A DNA stretch of 64,000 nucleotides from Lactococcus lactis (GTDB taxonomy: Bacteria > Bacillota > Bacilli > Lactobacillales > Streptococcaceae): NCBI RefSeq assembly GCF_029023865.1, contig NZ_CP118969.1, positions 1,922,001 through 1,986,000 on the forward strand, in the 5' to 3' direction. The notes under the pieces are model-generated. The model saw nothing but the letters and a program-made list of their open reading frames with translations, searched no databases and was not told the DNA's origin. Position numbers and translations under genes: made by a program. The stretch's first letter is position 1. Each line of letters starts with the position of its first letter. Of this stretch, positions 54,717 through 62,763 are shown in pieces.

Positions 54717-55310
54717 TTATTTGTAAGGGAATATCTGTGAGGGAATTGAACCACTCGTAATGTAGCTTTTAAGGACTTTATCAGCATCTCGTTTTTCTTT
54801 TATTACACTTACAAATTTAGCTTTTGCATCAAATTTTTGATAATCTTCATCATTAAGAATCAATAGCTTAGAAGTAGCACTGTATTCTCCTAGAACAATA
54901 TATTTTGTACTTTTAGGTTTCACTGACTGTCCTTTATCATCAGTTATTGTTTTATCTTCCTTTCCTGTCCACAAAGCTGGCTCGGCTGATAAGTTTTCTA
55001 CTGTCTTAAATTTAAACTTGTCTCCTTTTTTGGTTACGTTATTAAAAACTTTTTCATTTATTAATTTATTAGCAGCTTGAGTATTCAAGACTAAGACATC
55101 TGATTTTGAACTGTATTTACCTTCTACAGTTAAACTTTTATCAATATATTTTTTATTATTCTCTAATATAGTATCTGCTTCATCCTTATTATCACTATAC
55201 ATGATTATACCGTGAACATGAGCAAAATTTTTTTTGAAAAAGTCATAACCGAGAAATCCGGTAATGGCAATTGGTACTATGATAATTAGCGCTATTAGTA
55301 TTTTCTTCAT
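54717..55310 (-). CDS. Hypothetical membrane-anchored extracytoplasmic protein
   Basis: A 197-residue protein with an N-terminal membrane anchor (4-21) and a charged, Lys-rich outer part. Two similar stretches, GKYSSKSDVLVLNTQAANKLINEKVF near 64-88 and GEYSATSKLLILNDEDYQKFDAKAKF near 141-165, suggest an internal duplication: the pattern G-x-Y-S-x-x-S-x-L-x-x-L-N recurs 77 residues apart. I recognise no family. ATG at 55310 follows AAAGGAAAGATATAGA. Likely a monocistronic surface or envelope protein. Confidence 0.7.
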   Translation of the reverse strand: MKKILIALIIIVPIAITGFLGYDFFKKNFAHVHGIIMYSDNKDEADTILENNKKYIDKSLTVEGKYSSKSDVLVLNTQAANKLINEKVFNNVTKKGDKFKFKTVENLSAEPALWTGKEDKTITDDKGQSVKPKSTKYIVLGEYSATSKLLILNDEDYQKFDAKAKFVSVIKEKRDADKVLKSYITSGSIPSQIFPYK

Positions 55311-55416
55311 TCTATATCTTTCCTTTTTTTCTTTTTACAATTTAGCTACTCCTTCATTCTAACATCAAGTCCGATGCCTCCTTCTTACATTTTTGTAATG
55401 AAAAAATGAGTACTAA

Positions 55417-55450
55417 AAACCTCAAGAAAGAGATTCTTTCTTGAGGTTTG
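55417..55450 (-). terminator. Terminator of the YdcF-like gene
   Basis: AAACCTCAAGAAAG pairs with CTTTCTTGAGGTTT, a perfect 14-bp stem with 5-base loop. Confidence 0.9.
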
Positions 55451-55459
55451 CTAACTTTT

Positions 55460-56485
55460 TTAAATAGGAAGAAGGGAAATAATGATGAATAGTAAGACAC
55501 CTCCCAATACACTAAAAAGAATAATTTTTCTATGTAGAAGTAATGCGATATATTCACGAATTAAGGCCGTAGGTAAGAAATAAAGTGCTGTGGGTGCCCC
55601 TACTCCTTGGGCTTTTAATTTTACTCTTTGCGCATATAAACTTCCTCTGAGAACATGATAATTATTGGTTGAAAAAATGATTGAAGGGGGCATTTCTTTA
55701 TCTGACCAATCCTCATTAATTATCCTTTTAGAAAATAACATGTTCTCATAAGTAGTGGTGGATTTATCTTCAAAAAGAATTTGATGATTAGGAATGTTTT
55801 GTGAGTGGAGGTATTTTCGCATGGCGAAGGCTTCTGATACAGGCTCATCCGCCCCCTGTCCGCCACTAACAACAAATTTGGCTGTAGGATTTTTCTGGTA
55901 ATATTCAATTCCTTTGTCCAATCGACTCTTTAACAAGGGTGGAACTTCTTCACTTCTAACACCTGAACCCAAAATGATAATATAATCTATCTTTTTTTGT
56001 AAAGGAATCATTTGGCTCATCCATGAATATAAAATATAGGCTGCAAACAAAAAACAGAGAATTATATCAATAAGTAAAATATAAAGAAGAATGTACCAGA
56101 TTATTTGTGGTATTGTTTTTGTTGAAAATGTGAATAACATAAAGAGTGCTGGAAAGGCAATAAGCAAATTTAAGCCAAATAGAGCAGATAATTTTGCAGT
56201 GGCACTTTTACCTTCTTTAGTTCTCATTGTTTTTGAGTTAAAAATGAAATATCCACAGACCAATAAAAATATTAAGGGAAGGATTCCATAAGCAATGATC
56301 AAGGTTGCAAAATCACCCGACGGAAGATAAAGATAAATAAGGTATAATAATTCAAAAAACAGAGAGGCTAGGCTCAATATCAAACCTGAGGCTAAAAAAA
56401 TTCCTCCTATTATACTTCGTTTATTGATTTTTAATCTTAGCAGGCCAATTAGCATGATAATCAGGGAAATTATTAAAAAAGCCAT
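55460..56485 (-). CDS. YdcF/SanA-like DUF218 membrane protein
   Basis: A 341-residue protein with five N-terminal membrane helices (to about residue 155) and a cytoplasmic-facing DUF218 domain: IDYIIILGSGVRSEEVPPLLKSRLDKGIEYY near 166-196, KFVVSGGQGADEPVSEAFAMRKYL near 203-226, EDKSTTTYENMLFSKRI near 238-254 and FSTNNYHVLRGSLYAQR near 269. A last helix anchors the C-terminus. The family includes ElyC and SanA, envelope-linked proteins of unclear chemistry. ATG follows CAAGGAGTTTGA. Monocistronic. Confidence 0.87.
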   Translation of the reverse strand: MAFLIISLIIMLIGLLRLKINKRSIIGGIFLASGLILSLASLFFELLYLIYLYLPSGDFATLIIAYGILPLIFLLVCGYFIFNSKTMRTKEGKSATAKLSALFGLNLLIAFPALFMLFTFSTKTIPQIIWYILLYILLIDIILCFLFAAYILYSWMSQMIPLQKKIDYIIILGSGVRSEEVPPLLKSRLDKGIEYYQKNPTAKFVVSGGQGADEPVSEAFAMRKYLHSQNIPNHQILFEDKSTTTYENMLFSKRIINEDWSDKEMPPSIIFSTNNYHVLRGSLYAQRVKLKAQGVGAPTALYFLPTALIREYIALLLHRKIILFSVLGGVLLFIIISLLPI

Positions 56486-56591
56486 TCAAACTCCTTGGGT
56501 TTAATCTATTCTATTATAACATAGCCTTCTATCCTAATCTCTTCACGTGTATTAAAAAAATCCTACTGTTCAAATGTGAGATTTTTGATTA

Positions 56592-57035
56592 TTAACCCAA
56601 ATGCATAAAAAGAATTGGATATTGATTTCCTTGTTCGTCAATTGGATTTCTTTTATAAACTTTAAAGCCTAAATGCTCATAAAATCCTTTGGCTTGCGGA
56701 TTTTGCTCATTCACTACAAGTTCATTTACCGAATAGTTTTTTATTGCTTCTTCAAGCAACTTTCTACCGAGTCCTTTTTTCATGCGATTAGGGCTAATAA
56801 ACAACATTTCAAGTTTCTCACCAACAATTCCCATAAAAGCAATTGGTTTTTCATTATCGTCAAATTCCACAATTAAATGTTCGATAGCTTTAAGAGCTTG
56901 CGGGACATATTGTTTTATATCTTCAATTTCTTTAACTGACAGAAAAGAATGTGTTTCTTTAACTGAATTTTCCCATAAACTTATCAATTCTTCTATGAGT
57001 TCTTTATTTCTCATATCTTTATTTATTTCTTTCAT
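56592..57035 (-). CDS. GNAT-family acetyltransferase
   Basis: A 147-residue N-acetyltransferase: KLEMLFISPNRMKKGLGRKLLEEAIKNY near 73-100 holds the acetyl-CoA motif, and NEQNPQAKGFYEHLGFKVYKRN near 107-128 motif B. It resembles the PhnO/YjaB type acting on small molecules. It lies 13 bases downstream of the P-type ATPase gene and follows its orientation, so it is likely translated from the same mRNA. ATG at 57035 follows AAAGGATTAAA. Substrate unknown. Confidence 0.87.
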   Translation of the reverse strand: MKEINKDMRNKELIEELISLWENSVKETHSFLSVKEIEDIKQYVPQALKAIEHLIVEFDDNEKPIAFMGIVGEKLEMLFISPNRMKKGLGRKLLEEAIKNYSVNELVVNEQNPQAKGFYEHLGFKVYKRNPIDEQGNQYPILFMHLG

Positions 57036-57047
57036 TTTAATCCTTTC

Positions 57048-59375
57048 TTATTTGAAAAACTTTTTTAATAGTGAATCAAAATTTCTAAATAGTGATTCTG
57101 AAAATAGTGAGAGTAAGGCAACCAGAACAAAACTATCCAAAGAAATTTTGCTGATAGAGAAGAGGGAATTGAACATGAAACCTGAGATAATTATCCCAAC
57201 AATATTAAAAATGATAATTCCCATTTTAAAACGGTTGAGTGGTGCACTGATTTTAGTTAAAATCATAAATCCAACAACAGCTAGTAAGATAACTGCTGAA
57301 GTTGAAATTTCTGATGCCGTCAATTTGAAGGCAGCTCCAGCAATAACGACTCCTAAAACGGCCGTAATTTCAGTCAAGCTGGCTGGTAATGCTTTTAAGA
57401 TAACATTTTTAATAAAATCTTTTTCAATTCGTTTGTCATTTTCTTCTAAAGAGAGTAAGAATCCCGGAATCCCAATGGTGAATAAACTGATAAGTGAAAG
57501 TTGTGAAGCTTGTAAGGGATAGGTGAAGACAAAGATTGCTGAGATAATTGCCAAGATGATTGAAAAGAGATTTTTTACAAGGAAAAGAATGGCTGAACGT
57601 TGGACGTTATTGACGACTCGACGTCCTTCTGTGACTACTTGTGTCATATGCCCAAAATCTGAATCTAATAAGACAACTTGTGCAACTTGGGTCGCGGCAT
57701 CACTTCCGGAAGCCATGGCAATGCTACAATCAGCACTTTTCATGGCTAAAATATCATTAACACCATCTCCGGTCATTGCGACAGTATGATCTTTACGTTT
57801 GAGGGCTTGAACGAGACGGCGTTTTTGGTCAGGTGTCACACGCCCAAAAACAGTATATGATTCAACCGCTTGGTCTAAATCTTCTTTCGTTTTCAATAAA
57901 TTTGCATCAATGAAACGTTCAGCTCCAGTAATTCCTGCTCTTTTTGCAACTGCCGACACGGTTTGAGGGTTATCACCTGAAATAACTTTGATATTGACTC
58001 CTTGCTCTGCAAAGTAGTTAAAGGTCGATTTAGCATTTTCTCTGATGGGATTGGCTAACACAACGTAGCCAAGTGCGTAAGCCCCCAAATTAAGTTGGTC
58101 ATAAATTTTTTCTTTTGTTCCCGCTAAAACTAGGACACGAAAGCCTTCTTCTAAGAGATGATTGATTTCAGAGCTAATTTTTTCATAAGTTTTCCCTAAA
58201 ACAATTTCTGGTGCTCCTAAAAGATAACTTTCATTTTCAAAACAAACAGCACTATATTTTACTTTTGATGAAAATGGAATAATTTTTTTAACGCCGGTCA
58301 TTTGATTTTGAAGGTCACCTTTTGCAAGCATAAACTCTCGAATTGCCTTCATGGTATCATTGTCATCAGTATTTGCTGAGATGTAGTCAGATAAAAGAGA
58401 CATAAATTTCGCTTCGCTTATGTTACTACTTGGGCTAACAAATACTTGCTCAACTGACATTCTGGGTTCTGTGATTGTTCCTGTTTTATCAACACATAGA
58501 ACGTCTACACGCGCTAAGGACTCAATACTTTTCATATTGTGCAATAGCACTTGATTACGAGCCAATTTCACACTACTGAGCGTTAAGGCAATGGTTGTTA
58601 AAAGATACAACCCCTCTGGAATCATTCCGATAACCGCTGCCACCATTGCTACAACACTGGTTTGAAGTGTATTATGATTGACAAAGTAATTTTGGGTAAA
58701 TAAAATGACTGCTATCGGAAGAATAATAAAGCTGACCCACTTTAATAATTTATTGAGGGCCCGTAACATCTCAGAGTCTTCGCCATGGTCAACCAATTTG
58801 GCTTGTTCTGTTAATTTGGAAATGTAGGAATCTTTTCCGACTTTTTCCAAAATGACTTTGGCTTCTCCTGACACAACAAAACTTCCTGACAGAAGTTTGT
58901 TATCAACATTTTTTTCAATTTCGTCAGCTTCACCTGTCAAAAGTGATTCATTGACAAAAATACTTCCTTCGACAATGCGAGCGTCAGCGACAATTTGATT
59001 TCCTGTTTTAAGAATAATAATATCTTCTTCAACCAAATCATTTGAAGCAATTTTTTCTTGTTGACCATTCCTTATCACTGTGGATTGCGGAGCGTGCAGG
59101 AGAGTCATTTGGTCCAAATATCGTTTGGCTTTGATTTCTTGATAAATTCCGACAATTGTATTAATGACAATTATTGGAAGGAAAATAAGCTGATTCCATG
59201 CTTGAACTAAACTGATTAGAATCGCAATGACTGCAAATATTAAGTTGAAAAATGTAAAAGTATTTCGTTTTACAATTTCCCAAACAGGACGATCCGTCTC
59301 ATCTATATTTTTATTTATCTTCCCTTGGCGAATCCGTTCTTCAACCTCAAAACTTGTTAATCCTTTTAAAGACAT
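57048..59375 (-). CDS. P-type cation-transporting ATPase
   Basis: A 775-residue ATP-driven cation pump. Ten or so helices are predicted. The phosphorylation motif DKTGTITE (near residue 294), actuator motif LTGEADEIEK near 147, and hinge TGDGVNDILAMKSADCSIAM near 545 are all present. The hinge reads GDGVNDIL rather than the usual GDGVNDAP, as in CtpE-like calcium-type ATPases. No N-terminal heavy-metal domain. Transported ion is not decided by sequence. Likely co-transcribed with the GNAT gene. ATG at 59375 follows AGAGAGTAAAAAAT. Confidence 0.9.
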   Translation of the reverse strand: MSLKGLTSFEVEERIRQGKINKNIDETDRPVWEIVKRNTFTFFNLIFAVIAILISLVQAWNQLIFLPIIVINTIVGIYQEIKAKRYLDQMTLLHAPQSTVIRNGQQEKIASNDLVEEDIIILKTGNQIVADARIVEGSIFVNESLLTGEADEIEKNVDNKLLSGSFVVSGEAKVILEKVGKDSYISKLTEQAKLVDHGEDSEMLRALNKLLKWVSFIILPIAVILFTQNYFVNHNTLQTSVVAMVAAVIGMIPEGLYLLTTIALTLSSVKLARNQVLLHNMKSIESLARVDVLCVDKTGTITEPRMSVEQVFVSPSSNISEAKFMSLLSDYISANTDDNDTMKAIREFMLAKGDLQNQMTGVKKIIPFSSKVKYSAVCFENESYLLGAPEIVLGKTYEKISSEINHLLEEGFRVLVLAGTKEKIYDQLNLGAYALGYVVLANPIRENAKSTFNYFAEQGVNIKVISGDNPQTVSAVAKRAGITGAERFIDANLLKTKEDLDQAVESYTVFGRVTPDQKRRLVQALKRKDHTVAMTGDGVNDILAMKSADCSIAMASGSDAATQVAQVVLLDSDFGHMTQVVTEGRRVVNNVQRSAILFLVKNLFSIILAIISAIFVFTYPLQASQLSLISLFTIGIPGFLLSLEENDKRIEKDFIKNVILKALPASLTEITAVLGVVIAGAAFKLTASEISTSAVILLAVVGFMILTKISAPLNRFKMGIIIFNIVGIIISGFMFNSLFSISKISLDSFVLVALLSLFSESLFRNFDSLLKKFFK

Positions 59376-59572
59376 ATTTTTTACTCTCTATTTCTTCTCA
59401 ATTTCAATTTTTGATTTCAATTATATAGTATTTTTAAGAATACTTTGTTCTATCTTAACATAGTTCTGAGAAGTCCTGCAAACGGTAAAAATGTTATTTT
59501 TGATTCGTTAAACTTTTTTCTATTTAAATATGATAAAATATGCTCATAATCATATAGAAAAGAGAATTTATT

Positions 59573-59758
59573 ATGCCATATGTCCATGTTGAACTTTTTG
59601 AAGGTCGTACAGTTGAGCAAAAAGCTATAATTGCTAAAGAAATTACTGAATCAATTTCTAAACATGCTGGAGCACCTACTTCAGCAATTCATGTCATCTT
59701 TAATGACCTTCCAGAAGGAATGCTCTATCAAGGCGGAGAAATGAAAAAGAAGAAATAA
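59573..59758 (+). CDS. 4-oxalocrotonate tautomerase-family protein
   Basis: A 61-residue tautomerase-fold subunit that starts MPYVHVELFEGR: removal of Met exposes Pro1, the catalytic base of the family. TVEQKAIIAKEITESISKH and SAIHVIFNDLPEGML follow the beta-alpha-beta pattern. Homologues (YwhB/DmpI types) isomerise unsaturated keto acids; the real substrate is unknown. Monocistronic; ATG follows GAAAAGAGAATTTATT. The two exact CTGTCAGTAA words just downstream mark a return to core-type DNA. Confidence 0.88.
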   Translation: MPYVHVELFEGRTVEQKAIIAKEITESISKHAGAPTSAIHVIFNDLPEGMLYQGGEMKKKK

Positions 59759-59781
59759 GTTTTCATTTGAGCCAATCAAAG

Positions 59782-59822
59782 CTGTCAGTAATTGATGGCT
59801 TTTTTATTTAAGCTGTCAGTAA
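59782..59822 (+). terminator. Paired CTGTCAGTAA words after the tautomerase gene
   Basis: Exact words at 59782-59791 and 59813-59822 in direct orientation, each preceded by AAG. An AAAGCTGTCAGTAA / TGGCTTTTTT arrangement may give weak termination. Confidence 0.4.
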
Positions 59823-59903
59823 ATTTTTAGTAAATAAACTTCTCTTGAAAAAATATTTTTATTAGGATAAAATGAAAGCAACTCTAAAAGAAACTGGTGA
59901 AAA

Positions 59904-60599
59904 ATGAAAGTTTTGATTACTTCTGGTGGAACAACGGAACCTATTGACAACGTTCGTGGCATCAGTAATTTTGCAACAGGAAGTCTCGGAAAAGTGACTG
60001 CTGAAAATTTTTTAAATGCTGGTCATGAAGTCTATTTATTAGCTGGACTTCAGGCTAAACTTCCTGAATTTACTGACAGACTGACCTATATTCCGATTGA
60101 AGGAACTCATGACCTTTATGAACAGATGAAAAACTTAGTCCCTGACATGGATGTTGTTATCCATAGTATGGCTGTCAGTGATTATCGTCCTATTTATATG
60201 ACAGGTCTTGAAAATTTTACTGACAAGTTTTCTAAAGAGGAGCTTTTAAATTTTCGTCCTGAAAAAGTTGGGAAAATTTCTTCAAAATCTGATTATCAAA
60301 TCATGCTCCTAGAAAAAACACCAAAAATTATTTCTTATATTAAAGAATGGAATCCAAATGTTTTACTTTTTGGTTTTAAATTATTGGTTGGTGTAGAAAA
60401 ATCTGAGCTTCTTTCTGTGGCCAGAGAAAAGTTACTGACAAATCATGCTGATTTTATTTTAGCGAATGATTTAGAAAATATTCATGGAAATGATCATCAA
60501 GCATTTTTGGTCAGTAAAAATCATGAAATTACTTTAAAAACAAAGGCTGAAATTGCTGACAGACTTTTAAAAACCTCGGAGGAATTAAAAAATGACTAA
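59904..60599 (+). CDS. coaB: Phosphopantothenate-cysteine ligase
   Basis: CoaB joins cysteine to 4'-phosphopantothenate in coenzyme A synthesis. The 231-residue stand-alone enzyme has ITSGGTTEPIDNVRGISNFATGSLGK (residues 4-29), the nucleotide-binding start, VIHSMAVSDY near 90 and a KT-type loop near 116. In most bacteria it is fused to CoaC; here it is separate and overlaps coaC by eight bases. Its frame contains one exact TTACTGACAG and several one-base variants, the densest coding run in the window. ATG has only a weak ribosome site (ACTGGTGAAAA). Confidence 0.95.
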   Translation: MKVLITSGGTTEPIDNVRGISNFATGSLGKVTAENFLNAGHEVYLLAGLQAKLPEFTDRLTYIPIEGTHDLYEQMKNLVPDMDVVIHSMAVSDYRPIYMTGLENFTDKFSKEELLNFRPEKVGKISSKSDYQIMLLEKTPKIISYIKEWNPNVLLFGFKLLVGVEKSELLSVAREKLLTNHADFILANDLENIHGNDHQAFLVSKNHEITLKTKAEIADRLLKTSEELKND

Positions 60600-61128
60600 A
60601 ATTACACTTGCGGTAACAGGTTCAATTGCAGCTTACAAAGCAGCAGATTTAACTTCTTTACTGACAAAAGAGGGACATGATGTGACAGTTTTAATGACAA
60701 AAAGCGCTACTCAGTTCATCACTCCTTTAACTCTACAAGTTTTGTCCAAAAATAAGGTTCACTTGGATATTATGGACGAAGAACGTCCTGAATTGGTTAA
60801 TCATATTGATTTAGCTAAAAATACTGAGCTTTTCCTTGTGGCACCTGCAACTGCTGATACAATTAGCCGTTTGGCGCAGGGCCGAGCTGATGATATTGTC
60901 ACTTCTGTAGCCCTTGCTCTTGAACCTTCTGTACCAAAATATTTTGCCCCTGCAATGAATACTAAAATGTATCAACATCCTTTGACGCAAAAAAACATTG
61001 AGATTCTTAAGAAAATAGATTATAATATGATTCAACCGAAAAAATCTTTGCTCGCTTGTGGAGATTTTGGTGAGGGAGCACTCGCCGACTTACCTGATAT
61101 TCTATCGGATTTAAAAAATTCTTTATAA
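60592..61128 (+). CDS. coaC: Phosphopantothenoylcysteine decarboxylase
   Basis: CoaC decarboxylates phosphopantothenoylcysteine to 4'-phosphopantetheine, using FMN. The 178-residue flavoprotein has VTGSIAAYKAADL near 8-20 (FMN site), NHIDLAKNTELFLVAPATAD near 70-90 with the catalytic His, the PAMNTKMY motif near 122 and LLACGDFGEGAL near 150 with the catalytic Cys. A GGAGGAATTAAAAA site lies inside coaB, so the two are coupled. It is followed by panT in the same operon. Confidence 0.95.
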   Translation: MTKITLAVTGSIAAYKAADLTSLLTKEGHDVTVLMTKSATQFITPLTLQVLSKNKVHLDIMDEERPELVNHIDLAKNTELFLVAPATADTISRLAQGRADDIVTSVALALEPSVPKYFAPAMNTKMYQHPLTQKNIEILKKIDYNMIQPKKSLLACGDFGEGALADLPDILSDLKNSL

Positions 61129-61144
61129 AATAAATGAGGTATTT

Positions 61145-61735
61145 ATGAAAAAATCAAAAGCGTCTGATGTGGCAATCTTGTCCATTTTTATTGCAATTAT
61201 GGTCGTTGTCCAACTTTTGAGTCAAATTATCTATAGCGTTTGGCCTTTACCAATCGTTCCAACTTTGCTCCATATTCCAGTAATCATTGGTTCAATTGTT
61301 CTTGGAGTTCGTAAAGGAGCATTTCTGGGTCTAGTGATGGGATTGATTAGTGTTATTAATTCAACAATCGTAACCCTACCTTCTAGCTTTATGTTTAGTC
61401 CCTTACAGCCTGTTCCTGGAACAAATCATGGTTCTATCTGGGCATTGGTTATTGCCATCGTTCCGCGTGTTCTAGTCGGAATTCTTCCTGCCCTCGTTTA
61501 TCGTTTGGCACAAAATCGTTTTGGAGCTGGTTTAGCCGCTTTTGTTGGAACAGCAACTAATACACTTCTGGTTTTAAGTTTCATCTTCCTCTTCTTTCAT
61601 GATGTAACCAAACAAACCTTCGGAGCTTTGCTTGCTTCAATTATCACAGGAAATTCTATTGCAGAAGTGATCATCGCTGTGATTTTAACAATGGCAATTG
61701 TCCCTGCTTTAAGTAAAGCAAGAGGCAATTCATAA
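61145..61735 (+). CDS. panT: ECF transporter S component for pantothenate (PanT-like)
   Basis: A 196-residue membrane protein with six helices: ILSIFIAIMVVVQLLSQIIYSVWPLPIVPTLLHIPVIIGSIVLG near 11-54 and a late ITGNSIAEVIIAVILT. This is the streptococcal/lactococcal PanT type of energy-coupling factor substrate subunit. Its place 17 bases after coaC is strong context for pantothenate uptake feeding CoA synthesis. The shared EcfA-EcfT module is not in this window. ATG follows AATGAGGTATTT. A strong terminator follows. Confidence 0.88.
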   Translation: MKKSKASDVAILSIFIAIMVVVQLLSQIIYSVWPLPIVPTLLHIPVIIGSIVLGVRKGAFLGLVMGLISVINSTIVTLPSSFMFSPLQPVPGTNHGSIWALVIAIVPRVLVGILPALVYRLAQNRFGAGLAAFVGTATNTLLVLSFIFLFFHDVTKQTFGALLASIITGNSIAEVIIAVILTMAIVPALSKARGNS

Positions 61736-61739
61736 TTGA

Positions 61740-61777
61740 AAAAAAAACAATCTATTTTTATTAGATTGTTTTTTTTA
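61740..61777 (+). terminator. Terminator of coaB-coaC-panT
   Basis: AAAAAACAATCTA pairs with TAGATTGTTTTTT around a TTTTTAT loop, with a T tail. Confidence 0.9.
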
Positions 61778-61830
61778 TTAAAAAAATGTTATAATGTAAG
61801 CGTTGATAAGAAAAAAATAGGAGAAAACTT

Positions 61831-62589
61831 ATGAAAAAAATATTAAGTTTCGACATTGACAACACACTCAATGAACCAAAAATGCCGATTTTCCCTGAGA
61901 TGGCTGAATTGTTGGCTACTTTGTCTCAAAAATATATCATTGCACCAATTTCTGGTCAAAAATATGATCAATTTTTGATTCAAATTATTAATAATTTGCC
62001 TGAATCTGCAAATCTGGATAATTTCCATTTGTTTGTTGCCCAAGGGACTCAATATTATGCTCACAAAGATGGCGAATGGAAACAGGTCTTCAATTACGCT
62101 TTAACTGATGAACAAGCTAACGCAATTATGGGTGCACTTGAAAAAGCTGCTAAAGAGCTTGGACATTGGGATGAATCTGTTCTTGCCCCTGGTGATGAAA
62201 TTAATGAAAATCGTGAATCGATGATTGCTTACTCAGCAATCGGTCAAAAAGCTGGTGTTGAAGCTAAACAAGCTTGGGACCCAGACATGACAAAACGTAA
62301 TGAAATTGCTAAATTGGCTAGTCAATATGCTCCAGAATTTGAATTTGAAGTTGCTGGAACAACAACTATTAACGGTTTTGTTCCAGGTCAAAATAAAGAA
62401 TTTGGGATGAATCATTTGATGGAAGAACTTAATGTTACTAAAGAAGAAATTCTTTACTTTGGTGACATGACTCAACCTGGCGGAAATGATTACCCTGTTG
62501 TTCAAATGGGAATTGAAACAATCACTGTTCGTGACTGGAAAGAAACTGCAGCTATTCTAAAAGCAATTATTGCGATGGAAGAAGCTTAA
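61831..62589 (+). CDS. pgmH: Alpha-phosphoglucomutase, eukaryotic PMM-like HAD type
   Basis: PgmH interconverts glucose 6-phosphate and alpha-glucose 1-phosphate, linking glycolysis to cell-wall sugars and galactose use. At 252 residues it matches the reported lactococcal pgmH product, which resembles eukaryotic phosphomannomutases rather than the classical hexomutases. FDIDNTLNEP (nucleophile Asp8, acid Asp10), APISGQKYDQ near 38, NGFVPGQNKEFGMN near 182-195 and YFGDMTQPGGNDYPV near 209-223 are the HAD-IIB/PMM motifs. It is a monocistronic gene with its own terminator. ATG follows AGGAGAAAACTT. Confidence 0.94.
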   Translation: MKKILSFDIDNTLNEPKMPIFPEMAELLATLSQKYIIAPISGQKYDQFLIQIINNLPESANLDNFHLFVAQGTQYYAHKDGEWKQVFNYALTDEQANAIMGALEKAAKELGHWDESVLAPGDEINENRESMIAYSAIGQKAGVEAKQAWDPDMTKRNEIAKLASQYAPEFEFEVAGTTTINGFVPGQNKEFGMNHLMEELNVTKEEILYFGDMTQPGGNDYPVVQMGIETITVRDWKETAAILKAIIAMEEA

Positions 62590-62601
62590 TTTTCCACTGA
62601 T

Positions 62602-62632
62602 AAAAAGCTGTCACTACTGACAGCTTTTTTCT
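62602..62632 (+). terminator. Terminator of pgmH
   Basis: AAAAGCTGTCA pairs with TGACAGCTTTT around CTAC, then Ts. It contains the CTGACAG core of the recurring word. Confidence 0.88.
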
Positions 62633-62763
62633 TTTGCTGACAGAAAATATTATTGAAGATTTTAAACTACAGAATGGCTTTTCATCCTTTAGTCCTATTG
62701 AAATTCATCTGAATTTTAGGTAAAATAGATGAGTATGTTTAATTTATAGAAGGTGAACTTATA

